Source of the DNA: Chrysemys picta bellii
Taxonomy: Eukaryota > Chordata > Testudines > Emydidae
Length of the DNA stretch: 64,000 bases
NCBI RefSeq assembly: GCF_011386835.1
Contig: NC_088794.1
Coordinates: 68,396,434-68,460,433 of the forward strand
Direction: 5' to 3'
The translations under genes were made by a program, and so were the position numbers. Positions within the stretch are counted from its first letter, which is position 1. Each line of letters opens with the position of its first letter. The notes under the pieces are model-generated. The model searched no databases, was not told the DNA's origin, and saw nothing but the letters and a program-made list of their open reading frames with translations. This document shows positions 10,260 to 21,005 of the stretch, piece by piece.

Positions 10260-11035
10260 TTGCAGGATTAGAACTTCAGGGTCAGATTTTTAAAAGTATT
10301 TAAGGCACCTAACTAGCTGGGCTCCAAAATACTGCTGAGGACCTGTCTCTAACAAAAACAATCATAGTTGAAATTATTTTTGACATAAGTGAAATGGGTG
10401 AAATACTATTTTCTTTTCCCCAGCCCTTGTCAGTTTTATCTGTCTATATTGGAAGCACTTTGGGGCAGTGACTCTCTTTTAGGCTACGTCTACACAACAG
10501 GCTAAAGGGTGCAACTCCCAGAAAGTGAACACAAACTCAGAGCTAATGTAAGTATAAATAGGATAGCCATGGTAGCATGGGCAGCAGCAGGGCATTGATT
10601 AGCTGGGCTGAGCACAAACTTGCCTGAACATATCCATGGGCTGAGCACAATCCATGCCTTTGCTACCACAGATACACTGCTTTTTATATCCATGCTAGCT
10701 CTCAAACAAGTGAGAGTATGTGTACCCACACTGGGAATCACACTCCTAGTTCATAGTATAGGCACAGTCTTAGTATTTTTACGAACAGATGACCAGCACT
10801 TGGGTCCCAGATCATCTTCAGGGCCTCTCGGCACTAGTGTAAAAAAAAAAATTTTTTTTAAAGGCTTTAGACTAGATATGGGCAAACCAACTACTATCCC
10901 TCAATCCCCTTCCTTCTCTAAAAAATCAAAACAAAACAAAAAATAAAACATTGGGCCAGATCCTGACCTGGTGTTAATTGTCATAGCTCCATTAAAGTCA
11001 ATGGAATGAGGTCAAATTATACCAGGATCTGGCAT
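10260..11035. repeat. Cluster of old dispersed repeats
   Basis: Three pieces are suggestive. About 10270-10330 contains 'tttttaaaagtatttaaggcacctaa', the style of a repeat also near 28740 and 30360. About 10487-10760 opens with 'ggctacgtctacac', comparable to 30135-30320. About 10965-11035 is an imperfect palindrome, 'ccagatcctgacct ... accaggatctgg'. All are diverged and no target duplications are visible. Confidence 0.4.
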
Positions 11036-12569
11036 TTTGCCAATTTCTTGATATACAAAAAACACACAAAGCCAAAATTAACCTTTGTGAACGGTTCTCC
11101 TGACTATTCTTCCATTTTCACAGTTGTCTACATGTTTTCCAGTTCCAGCTAAAACCAGACCTTTGAAGCACCAAAATACCACAGGAAAGGCTTTTCACAT
11201 GCTACTTCTGATCTGAGTGAAAGCAGGAAATAATGGAAATCTCATGAGAAAACGATACTTGGCAACATTTCCAGCCCCATTTTACAGGCTCAAGACATTT
11301 AGATACCGTAGTTCAGAGAAGCATCAAAAGTTACTGATGCTTCCCAAGCTGACCCCAAAACTCTGAAACTTATTTATAAATAGTTCAGAGTTAAACACAC
11401 ACACAAAAACAGAGTTTCTAAATTCTGGGACATGAGTAACAGGAAACTGAAGATGACAATAGCAAGGTTCTAACACTGTTTAAGTGATGTTAAATTAGCA
11501 GATTTTTTCCCTTGACATCCTTAGCAAGTACCCTTTCCAAGAAAGGGCTATTGATTTATGTGCCGTAGGTCAGGATGAAAATTTATGTTGCAGTGTCTGC
11601 GTGTATGACTGGGTAATACTTTGCAGAAGTGAGATTTCAAGGTCTTTAACAAACTGTTACTGCAGAGAAAAATGTTTTCAGTAGCCAAATTGTAAGCTTG
11701 ACCACCATTAAGAATAGTGAGTGATATGAAAAAATTACATTTAAGGCAGCAACAGATTGAGCCATACTCATCCCTGCTGTAACCCTTTTAAAGTCATCAA
11801 CACTGAATCAGGTCCATTGTATGTTTGCAGTTTCCAGTTCTTTGCTTAAGTAATCACTTCAATTGTGAATATATTCAAATATTCTTCAAATATTCACGGA
11901 GGGTGGGATTTCTTAAAGTGCAATCAGTGTTGCATAACTCTGCTCTACCTTAGTGGGTGCAGACGAAAGGCAACACACTGCACTTGGGAAATCCACTCCA
12001 GTAGTTGATATTATAAGAACTAAACTAGCAGAATGTTTACAACTTTCAAGTTACAGGATGTAAAGATGTTAGAGCCAAAAAAAAAAAAAAAAAAAAAAAA
12101 ACCAAACCCCAAAACAAAACAAAAAAACCACACCACAAGATATGCTTATGGTGCTCTATCCCTTTAACTATAATTAATAAATGCTTCTCTAAAAGTCAGG
12201 AAATTGTACTGAATCTTTTAATCTAGCTACACACTACACTCAGGTATGCAGCTAGGCTCTTTTAACCAAGCCTGCTGTAGTCTCTGGGGTATGTTTCTGG
12301 CAATCACTGCTGACAGTTGTCACCTTTATTTGGTACTATGGCTAAAGCTGGATATTAAGACGGCTGTTTGGTAAGTTACTTAAGTTTCTCTTTACCTAGG
12401 TATGCCCCTCCACCCACCTCCAGGTTGATTACTATTTGTTAGTCTCCAAGTTCCTCTACTGTGGAGGTGGGTCATGAAGGAGAAAGCTACTTAATGTATT
12501 CATTACAACTGAAGTTTTCTGCATATATAGTGTTCTCCCTGCAGATCCACACTAAAAGCTTTCTTCTTT
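11036..12569. other. Non-coding DNA with a 25-base A run
   Basis: No gene recognised. An uninterrupted A run lies at 12077-12101, followed by A/C-rich sequence. It could be a retroelement tail, but no element body precedes it. Confidence 0.45.
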
Positions 12570-12574
12570 CCCAC

Positions 12575-13272
12575 TGTAGCGGGGTGGTTACCCCGCTCTA
12601 GCCCTGAAGGAGTTAAAGCAGCCCAGGAGAGGGCTGTGGCAGAGAAAAGCTGGGCTGATGGGGAAAGCAGCCACAGCTGTAGCCAGTGCAATCAGGGCCC
12701 AGCTGGCCCTTATAAGAGAGCTGTGGGCCAGAAATGGGGGGAAGAGAAGAGAGAGAGAGACACACAGACAGAGAAGAACCTGGCTGCCTGGGAGCTGAGA
12801 AGGGTACCTGAGGTGGAGCAGTGCTGGGGAAGGGCAGAGGGAGCTGGGGAGCTCCAGCCTAGCAAAACCCCAGGTTGCAGGCCTAGTTAGAGGCCTACAA
12901 AAAGTACTGGGGCTGCGGAGGGGCAGCCCAGAGATAGGCAGAGGCAGCCGGTCCAACCCCCCGTGCTGATGATGAGTGGTTTACAGACTGCAGTCTGCAC
13001 TAGGGAGCGGGGGCTAGATGGTGACTGGCAGTAGCCACTGAGGCAAGGTGGGGATAAGAGGTTGGGGGGTTCCCTTGGATGGGGAGACCCAGATTGTGGG
13101 TTGCTGTGGTGGGCAGAACCCCTGGGCAAAGGGCACTGGGGTCCGGGAGGGACACGGGGGCGAGCAGCAGGCGAGACATCAGCCAGCAGAGGGTGCTCCG
13201 GAGCTGGAAAAGAGCTAATTCCCTGGACAACCAGCAGGAGGCGCTGTGCTTGTGAGTCGGCACCATGCCACA
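12575..13272 (+). mobile_element. Solo LTR, 698 bp
   Basis: Begins TGTAGCGGGGTGG and ends CACCATGCCACA. These are imperfect inverted repeats with the TG...CA ends expected of an LTR. A perfect 5-bp duplication CCCAC flanks it (12570-12574 and 13273-13277). A TATA-like word, cttataagag, lies at about 12709-12718, suggesting plus orientation. There is no internal coding region, primer site or second LTR, so it looks like a recombined solo LTR of a retrotransposon or old endogenous retrovirus; which one cannot be told from the LTR alone. GC content is higher than in the flanks. Confidence 0.65.
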
Positions 13273-13575
13273 CCCACTTATCCTTGAAGTCTTCTTTGGT
13301 CACACAGTCAGAAAAACTGAGTCTTCAGGTTTCCATACCCACCTAAAATAGCTGCCTTTGAAATCCCACATAGTAGAACCTTCAAGCTAGTAGAACCCCA
13401 ATAGCTGTACTGCTTGTAGAGATTCTGTCCAGCTGAGCTGGAAATTTTTTGTCTAAATGACTTTTAGAAATATTTCAGTTTTCTGGTGGGAAAATCAGAA
13501 GGAAATATTTTGTTGTGATGAGTTTGACCTGAAAAAAAACCACACCATTTTGGTTTGTTGAACTCAAATGTTTCC

Positions 13576-13644
13576 TTTGTCTATTTTACTATTTAAACTT
13601 GGCGGTGGCTAATCCTGTACAAACAGTCAGACAGTCAGATAGCC
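13576..13644 (+). repeat. Short duplicated segment, copy 1
   Basis: About 69 bp, closely matching 16882-16952. Shared words include 'actatttaaactt', 'tggctaatcctgtacaaaca' and 'cagtcagatagcc'. Differences are a few substitutions and a 2-base gap. Similarity stops abruptly on both sides. It could be a local duplication or a short member of an unknown repeat family. Confidence 0.75.
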
Positions 13645-14394
13645 AGATTCCAATTTTTGCCCGTCCTTTTACCCTTAACATAAATAGTGGAATTTTCAAA
13701 GGCCAATGCTGAGCAAAATGCTTAACTCCTATTGAAGTTAGTGCATTCTTTTGAAAGTTCAACAATAAACCATTATATCTTCCTTCTGTCCCTGTCTGAA
13801 TCATATAGTTACCCCAACAGCTTCATTTTTCATTTATGGCTCTGAGCCTTCAGCCACTTCCTCCCAAGGTTGCAGCCCACTTTTAACAGTGTCTAAATCC
13901 TGATATTTGCTCTTTGGTACAACCCATATTTGCCATTCTGCCAAGTTATCAGCCATTTCAGTGATGCCGAAGACTACTGGCAATTGTGTATCAGAACTAT
14001 TCTGGGGATGGGCCTATAGGATTCATTTTAACATTCCTTTTTTCCCGCTTCTCAAAAGCCACTCTCACTAAAAACCTGTTATGTAGGATTGCTAATGCAT
14101 TGGCAGAGACCACTAGGTGCTTGGGCAGGGCTTTATCTTTCACAGAAATATATGGTTGCATTAATCAAGAACACTGAGTTTGGAACAGCACTTTGTTATC
14201 TCACTTTATTAAAAATGGACGACTACAAAACTACCCATGGACATGACATTCAACAGCTATTTTATTTTTATAACTGACTCCCCCCAAACAAAAAGTTGTC
14301 CTACACCCCCAGTCATGAATCGTGATCCAGGAAATGATGCTCTTAAATAAGGTCTGCAAAACACTACTACAGGCATTGTGGATTGAGGATAAAG

Positions 14395-14475
14395 CTGGGT
14401 ACAAAGAATTTCAGAGAACTAATCCTAGCTCTGGCAATGACTTGCTGTATGGCCTTGGTCAAGTCACAGAGGATT
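14395..14475 (+). mobile_element. MIR SINE remnant
   Basis: The words 'cctagctctggcaatgactt' and 'tggccttggtcaagtcaca' match the central MIR pattern (ctggctctgccacttact ... gaccttgggcaagtcac). It is diverged and truncated. Confidence 0.55.
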
Positions 14476-15379
14476 AGTATCGGATTCCCATTTTCTTTCC
14501 TCGTGGTTTTCAGAACACTTTGAATTAACTGCTCTAGAGAGATTTGGAATAAGAACCATCCTTCCCATACCCCCACATTACCTCTTCTCTGATTTAAATT
14601 CATTGACCTACATTTCATTTTAATTACTTTTCTGTGATAGAATGAGGAGATGTGTGACTGTACTTTCTTTAGAACTTTCCAATCCAGCACAAGATAAAAT
14701 TATTCATTACATTCTGAAAGCTTTCCACTAGAGGGAGATGTTAGTTTGCTACTAGGTATCTGGAAGGAAACAACATACAGTTATCATGCAGGTTGTTAGG
14801 GTACTTTAAAAAAAGTTTTTAAATGCATTTCTCTACATCCAAATTGTTCATTGAGCTAACACCACACATGAAGAAAAAACAAGGAGAGGGGAGACTCGGA
14901 TTCAACCGATGTTTAAATGGACGGAAGAGAATTACAAAGATTTTTATTTAAGAACCTATTTTTCTTTTTACACACATCAGATACTGTGTTTCAGAGTTAT
15001 ATGGGGCACACTACTTGGCAAAATGCAGTAATTTCAGACTCCCCATGATTAGTCAGATTTGTCATGAAAGCTTGTGATGCTCAATGAAAACATTTTGTTT
15101 CACAAAGGAAAGTCTCAGCTCTTAAAATTCCCAATAAAGAATATGAAAAGTCACCTCAGCTATAAAGGCTCAATATAGTGACTAAATTCAAACATTAAAT
15201 GTTTACACACATTTTCTCTATTTGAGCTGTAATCCCAATTACTTTGTACTGCAAATCAACCCTATTAACATCAGCCACTCAGCATTGCTGACTTCAAATA
15301 TCAAAGATGCTGGCAGTCCACAGTTGACGAACATAAGCCCATTTGCTGAGGGCAACAGTCAGAAGAGAGCATATTGCAC

Positions 15380-16060
15380 CAGTGCTCTACAACTTGCATT
15401 GGCTCCCCATCACTACCAGATCCACTTCAATCTCCTGATTTCTACACAGAACCAGATTCTGAGACACCGCACAGATTGCATAGGTCAGGAGGAAAGGTGG
15501 CTTTATTCTAGTCCCTGGTGTGGATGGAATAACATCACGGCTCCTCTAATTTATGGCAGCTTCCCAGGGTCCACGCTACACTGCACAATTCCCTGCGATG
15601 CTGCTACCACCAATATTCCTCTTTCTTGCAAGCAGGTAGCAAGGTTTCTGAAGCAGGGTAACTTTTCCTTGCACCCTTCTAGCTCTCAACCCCTGCATGC
15701 TACCAGAGCAGCATATAGAGACCACCAGGTTGAAGGGCAGAATTGGCTTCACAGTCTTAAGCAGGATACGACCATGCCATCTCAATGACCGACTCCTCTT
15801 CAGATTCCCCATTACATAAGCTGTTAGTAACAGAGTCCACTTATGAATTAGAGAGAGCAGGAGGCAGATCCTTCTCAACAGCAAGCCCAAGGCTGTGGAA
15901 GAGCCTTCTAGAAGAGATCAAAAAAGAATGCAATCCTTGGTAGCTCTAGGTCATTTGCCACTTTCCCAAAGCATTCCTCAAAGTACCAGAAAAGAAGGGA
16001 AGAAAAATACTGCAGCTCATTCAAGCAGAGGCTGCTGGCTAATCTAAAAAGTGAGGAGGA
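15380..16060 (+). mobile_element. L2-type LINE remnant (ORF2 C-terminus)
   Basis: Two hallmarks of the L2 reverse-transcriptase C-terminus appear in broken frames. Around 15400 the sequence encodes LHWLP and then, after a one-base shift, YQIHFNLL, matching the L2 'LHWLPV-YRI-FK-L' signature. Around 15885 it encodes SPRLWKSLLEEIKKE, matching 'APRLWNSLPEEIR'. The spacing fits L2. Stops and frameshifts make it a dead relic. The 188-codon open frame at 15222-15788 is only partly in the original frame and is not a gene. Confidence 0.6.
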
Positions 16061-16376
16061 AAAGAGACAGCCCTTAAGAAGAGATATTACTGTTTTCTGT
16101 AGCTCACTTACATCATGGATCAGCATTCATGTCGCACTCCCCATCAGTACCTGGCCCAAGCCAGGGAAGCTAATGATCCAACCAGCAGACCAAATGCAGC
16201 GACGTCTCGTGGTCATGTGCCATCTGAGGCATGTTGTGCATATGCGAAGAAGCAGCTCTTACATACTACACTGAAAGGAACTTTAGAAATGCTCAGAGTG
16301 GATAGAAAGAGGAAAAGAAAAAAATACCCCAATTCTTTTTATGGACATCTATAGATTTCCAACAGATACCATAGTG

Positions 16377-16871
16377 CAGGGGAAAAGAACGAGGAGTACT
16401 TGTGGCACCTTAGACTAACAAATTTATTTGGGCATAAGCTTTCGTGGGCTAAAACCCATAGTGCAGGGGTGGCCAACCTGAGCCTGAGAAGGAGCCAGAA
16501 TTTACCAATGTGCATTACCCAAAAGCTACAGTAATAAGTCAGCAACCCCCTCCCCCCAGTTGCTCCCCCATCCCCTCCCTGCTCTCAGTGCCTCCTGCCC
16601 ACTGAAAGCCCTGCCAATCAGCACCTCCGCCTCCCTCCCCGCACCTCCTGATCAGCTGTTTCATGGTGTGCAGGATGCTCGGGGGTGGGGGAGAGAAGCA
16701 AAGGCATGGCAGGCTCAGGGGAGGGGGCGGGAAGGGGTGGAGTGGGGGCAGGGCCTCTGGCAGAGCCAGGGGTTAAGCAGCGAGCACCCCCTGGCACATT
16801 GGAAAGTTGACACCTGTAGCTCCTTCTGAAGAGTCGCATGTGGCTCTGGAGCCATAGATTGGCCACCCCTG
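16377..16871. mobile_element. hAT-like element interrupted near its left end
   Basis: Ends CAGGGGTGGCC and GGCCACCCCTG are inverted repeats, with longer matching just inside (tggctctggagccatagattgg on the right). The flanking 8-bp duplication CCATAGTG is at 16369-16376 and 16872-16879. Six bases into the element a 73-bp retro-insertion occurs (16383-16455), after which the left end is repeated. The interior is GC-rich with no transposase. Confidence 0.88.
16383..16455 (-). mobile_element. 5'-truncated PLE-type 3' end, 73 bp
   Basis: On the minus strand it reads from tagcccacgaaagcttatg through 'atttgttagtctaaggtgcca' to a T-rich end, homologous to the PLE 3' region at 7139-7190. The 14-bp sequence CCATAGTGCAGGGG stands on both sides (16369-16382 and 16456-16469), the target duplication of a target-primed retro-insertion into the hAT terminal repeat. 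Truncation falls within the stem II helix, so only the GAAA side of the hammerhead-like motif remains. Confidence 0.8.
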
Positions 16872-16881
16872 CCATAGTGAA

Positions 16882-16952
16882 TTTGTCTAATTTACTATTT
16901 AAACTTGCAGATGGCTAATCCTGTACAAACATAGTCAGGCAGTCAGATAGCC
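16882..16952 (+). repeat. Short duplicated segment, copy 2
   Basis: Second copy of the segment at 13576-13644, starting three bases after the hAT's right target duplication. Copy 1 has no hAT beside it. Confidence 0.75.
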
Positions 16953-17073
16953 ACAGACCAAGAAAGATCTCCTCTGTATACAGCCTTATAAGGACAGCCA
17001 CTCATGTGTCCATCAGCTCCACTACCCTGATTGTGATGAACTTTCATTGACATGCTGCTAAAATTATTGAAAC

Positions 17074-18483
17074 TTGGGCTGTCCATTAATCAGTTAACTT
17101 AAAAAAAAAAGCGATTAATTGCACTTTTAGTCACACTGTGAAACATTAGAACAACTGAAATTAAATATCTGTGGTGGTTTTTCTGCATTTTCAATTATTT
17201 TGATTTCAATTACAACAGAATATAAAGTGTACAGTGCTCACTTTATATTATATTTTTATTAATATTTGTAATGATATGATACTATAAAATTATAAAAATA
17301 GTATTTTTCAATTCACCTCATACAAGTACTGTGCAGTGCAATCTCTTTATCATGAAAGTCAAACTTACAAATGTATACATTTTTAAAAATAACTGCACTC
17401 AAAAACAAAACAGGCGATAATGCTGCCCGCTTATTGGCACTTTTGTAGCCAGCATTAAATACAAGGTATTTATGTGCCAGATATGCTAAACATTCATATT
17501 CCCCTTCATGCTTTGGCCATCATTCCAGAGGCCATGCTTTCATGCTGATGATGCTCATTTAATGCCCCCCCCCCTTTTTTTTAATTACATTTGTTACTGA
17601 ACTCCTTGGAGGAGAATTGCATGTCTCCTGCTCTGCTTTACCTGCTTTCTGCCATATATTTCATGTTATAGCAGTCTCTGATGATGACCCAGCACATGTT
17701 CGTTTTAAGAACACTTTCACTGCAGATTTGACAAAATGCAAAGAAGGTACCAACGTAAGATTTCTAAAGATAGCTACAGCACTGACCAAAGGTTTAAGAA
17801 TCTGAAGTGCCTTCCAAAATCTGAGAGGGATTAGGTGGAGCATGCTTTCAAAAGAGTTAAAAGAGCAACACTGATGCAGAAACTACAGGACCCAAATCAC
17901 CAAAAAAGAGAAGTCAATCTTCTGCTAGTGTCATCTGACTCAAATAATAAAAATGAACATGCATCGTTCCGCACCCCTTTGGATCATTATCGAGCTGAAC
18001 CCATCATTGGCATGGATGCATGTCCTCTGTAATCATGGTTGAAGTATGAAGGGACATATGAATCTTTAGTGCATCTGGCACAAATATCTTGCTATGCCTG
18101 CTACAACAGTGCCATGCAAACCCCTGTTCTTATTTTCAGGTGACACTGTAAACAAAAAGCAGGCAACATTATCTCCTGAAAATGTAAACAAACTTGCTTG
18201 AGCAATTGGCTGAACAAGAAGTAGGACTGAGTGGACTAGTAGGCTCTAAAGTTTTACATTATTTTATTTTGTACATAATTCTACATTAATAAGTTCAACT
18301 TTTGTGATAAACAGATTGCACTACAGTACTTGTATTAGGTGAATTGAAAAATACTATTTCTTTTGTTTTTTTACAGTGCAAATGTTTTATAATCAATATC
18401 CAAAAATATTTAAATAAATGATCTTCTATTGTTTAATCGTGTGATTAATTATGATTAATATTTTTAATTGCTTGACAGCCCTA
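17074..18483 (+). mobile_element. hAT relic with long inverted ends, 1.4 kb
   Basis: The left end TTGGGCTGTCC and right end TTGACAGCCCTA are inverted. Inside them, about 17300-17400 is the reverse complement of about 18260-18360 (for example 'tatttttcaattcacct', 'tacaagtactgt', 'gtgcaatct'), giving long imperfect inverted arms. The next 8 bases on each side, ATTGAAAC and GTAAAAAC, agree at 5 of 8, so the duplication is doubtful or decayed. Between the arms lies a remnant of a hAT transposase C-terminus (17680-18230). Confidence 0.75.
17680..18230 (+). pseudogene. hAT transposase C-terminal fragment, broken
   Basis: In shifting frames this encodes short runs that fit the region before and within the hAT C-terminal dimerisation domain (hATC): LDHYRAEP (about 17973), then a stretch with KYEGTYESL (about 18037), and finally NWLNKK-like residues near 18210. 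The family's usual order there is an acidic, serine-rich linker, a 'Y--EP' motif, a 'WW------YP-L' block and an 'R-F---G' block. Several stops and frameshifts interrupt it (for example the stop after CPL at 18030-18032). The N-terminal zinc finger and catalytic core are missing. It cannot make active transposase; the inverted arms may once have been mobilised in trans. Assignment is by motif resemblance, not by search. Confidence 0.6.
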
Positions 18484-18491
18484 GTAAAAAC

Positions 18492-20610
18492 AGTTGCACA
18501 TTTATGACAAACTTTATGATTAGTACTAAGAGGGCTCCATCTACATCCACACCCTTTAAAAAAAATTATATGCACACCCTTACATAGAGAAAATGAGGGA
18601 AGTCACAAAATAAAAACAGATCTTGCTGAAAACCATCATCAGTTCAAACAACCCAATTTCTCACTGGGGAACAATGAGTGTTAATTTCCCCTTAATTTGA
18701 ACCTTTTGGGGCACACAAAAGCAAAGCATTTAAACCACCAAAGAATCTATTCAGAAAATAGGTCTCTTTGCTGGTAAATCAGACTTTCAAGTATGGAGGG
18801 GATTTTTTGCTGATCTGCAAGCCAAAACAAGTATCTGAGATTATTTGAAAAAGAAATCACTGAACTGGTTTTTTTGGATAGTCTTTCTATTGAGTAAGAA
18901 GTCTGCTATTTCAATGCCCTCACATATAGACTTCCATTATAGATATTAATCTGTAGAATACCACTGAGCTTTTGAAGCTCCCTGAATACAAGTATATTCT
19001 ACAAAGTCATTTTCTCTCAGTAAATTTTAGTAATTCTGGTTTTTACAAAAATTTAATAGCCCATTTCCATCATTTTGAATGCACACATGGGTCCATTTTA
19101 TTGTGATTCTCTCGTATGGGTTGACGGGTTCATATTATGCTCAATATTATTCCTGTTTGTTATATAAAATGGGAGTCATTGCATTGTACCATCTGCCATA
19201 GCCGCTTAAAGATTCTAAGTGTTTCGCACACAAGTATTGGAGACTATCAAAATGAATCATCACCTGCACAAGTTAAATGATCAGTTTAATTGCTTCCATT
19301 ATTGGCCACAAGTGTTGCTGACCTCCTGGCCTTTTCAGTTCTGTATTCCAGGAAAAAAATGGAAGCTAACTCTAATCTGGCTGCTGATGCTGAAAATTTA
19401 GCTTTGGTTTATGTTTAAATTTAGCTTTCAGGCTTCTGTGGTTGCTGCTGGGCCTACTGTTAATACCACAGCCTCTAGTGATAGCACAATTTGACCATGC
19501 ACAAAGTGGTGTGAACCTAAAGAAACACACTGTTTCCTATGGACTCCAAAAGGAGAAAAAAAAATACAGATAAAATGTAAATGCACAATTTCCACACACC
19601 TTCCTTTCCCTTCCATTCCTTGGCAGCAGGATCCCATTTCACTATTTCATTGCTCCAGCAAATCCCATTATGTTTACTACACTCACTAAAAGAATTTGAC
19701 ATTGACAGACCTTTAACACATTCCCACAGAAATAGTGATAATGGCTTAGACTCCCTTTCGGATCTTCTGCAAAAGAAACAAACCAAAACAAAGACCCCCA
19801 CACAATTCCCCCCCAGACAGATCTCCTACAATAGAACACAAAGGCTCACAGCTATGGAACATCCTGGGACCAGTTTTAAAATGCACACACCACAAGGGTA
19901 CTTCACCATTTGGCAGGGCTTTCAGATGGAGAATCATGAGCAGCAGGTTTCTCAGCACATTAAAATCTTAGTTTGTCATCAGATGCTCCACTACCCTTTC
20001 TACTTACTTTTTGTACCCGTTTTGGTCCCTTTCACTTGCTTTGTTGGTCACACAAAAATGGGAATGATCCTTGTTTATACTAGGGTTGAATTTGGCACAG
20101 AATATATATCTGGAGTCCCAGTAGTCTGATTGCTAAGGTATACCACAAAACCTTCTATGATAACTGAAACACTGGGCTTGTCAACACAGTTGTGTTATGC
20201 ATTCTATCAAAGTGTGATTTCTAAAGCATACTAACGTATTGTACATTATTTGATCTGTGTAGACCCTGCTGATGCATTTGGTAGCTTTGACAGACCACAT
20301 AGAGGGGAGAGATATACATATTCAGAGTGGATTTCACAGCTATTTGATGGCAGCAGAGGAACATGGAGACAGGATTTCTGGGTTAAATTCTAGATTCTGT
20401 AGGAGAGACTTCTCTAGTGGTTATACATCTTTCTGCCCCTCCCCCTCTGCTCCTATCCAGCCCCCAAAGCTGACTTCCTGCCATTCTCCATAGCGCATGA
20501 AACCCCTCTCCACAGTATCCTCATTTCTCATCCCTCTCAACTCCAGAATGGCTGTTTCCTTTTCTGCTGGGGTACTAACAGGGGAAGCATTGAAGGCACA
20601 GGAGAGACCA
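18492..20610. other. Non-coding DNA, nothing well defined
   Basis: No gene recognised. An open frame of 182 codons (19581-20129) shows no family resemblance and has AT-biased background codon use. At 20165-20275 'ggcttgtcaacacag ... ctgtgtagaccc' is a weak inverted pair that may be an old MITE. Confidence 0.4.
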
Positions 20611-20611
20611 C

Positions 20612-20690
20612 CTTCACATAGAAGGGACCACTGTGATCATCTAGTCTGACCTCCTGTATTAAAAAAAATAACAGGCCAGTGTTTTCCTCG
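20612..20690 (-). mobile_element. CR1 LINE 3' fragment
   Basis: On the minus strand it matches the CR1 3' untranslated end: plus-strand words 'agaagggaccactgtgatcatctagtctgacctcctgta' correspond to those in the larger CR1 at 44721-44776. Strong 5' truncation is usual for CR1. Confidence 0.75.
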
Positions 20691-20692
20691 CT

Positions 20693-21005
20693 TTCCCCTC
20701 AAAGGCTTGTAACTTGGCCAAATTTTGGCCGGTTTTCATGAGAACAGCAAAAGGCACATCTTTGATGCCAGGACAGGGTATCCCCCTTTCCTCACCACTG
20801 TCAAAATTCAAATCCTTCCTCCAAGCTAGAGCTTCTCAATGAAACGGTTGCAGAGTTTAATTTACATAAAAATACAACATTTCCCCCTAAACTCTCAAAA
20901 ATGTTGCCAGAGGCAGATGCTCAGAATGGAAAATTTCAGTCCAAATGGTTAGTTTGGCAGAATTATAAGCAACTGAAAACAGGGTCTTTATAATGGGAAG
21001 TGTCG
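20693..21005 (+). repeat. Unclassified repeat, copy 1
   Basis: Aligns with 30738-31085. Shared landmarks in the same order are 'ggcttgtaacttggccaaatt', 'gcttctcaa', 'cagaggcaga' (ccggaggcaga in the other copy), 'taactgaaaacag' (gcaactgaaaacag here) and 'aa(c)cctt'. There is no coding potential, terminal repeat or tail that identifies a class. It may be an old LTR or LINE piece. Confidence 0.6.

Larger units (their letters stand above)
13278..15360. other. Non-coding DNA with a MIR scrap
   Basis: No gene recognised. It contains one copy of a short duplicated segment (13576-13644) and a MIR piece (14395-14475). The rest is AT-rich without defined structure. Confidence 0.4.

Noticed and set aside
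15222..15788. Open frame of 188 codons, possible host gene
   Set aside because: Its middle matches the L2 reverse-transcriptase C-terminus after a one-base shift, so it is a relic read partly out of frame.
19581..20129. Open frame of 182 codons, plus strand
   Set aside because: No recognisable motif, background-like composition and no supporting splice or promoter context that could be judged. Chance is the simplest reading.
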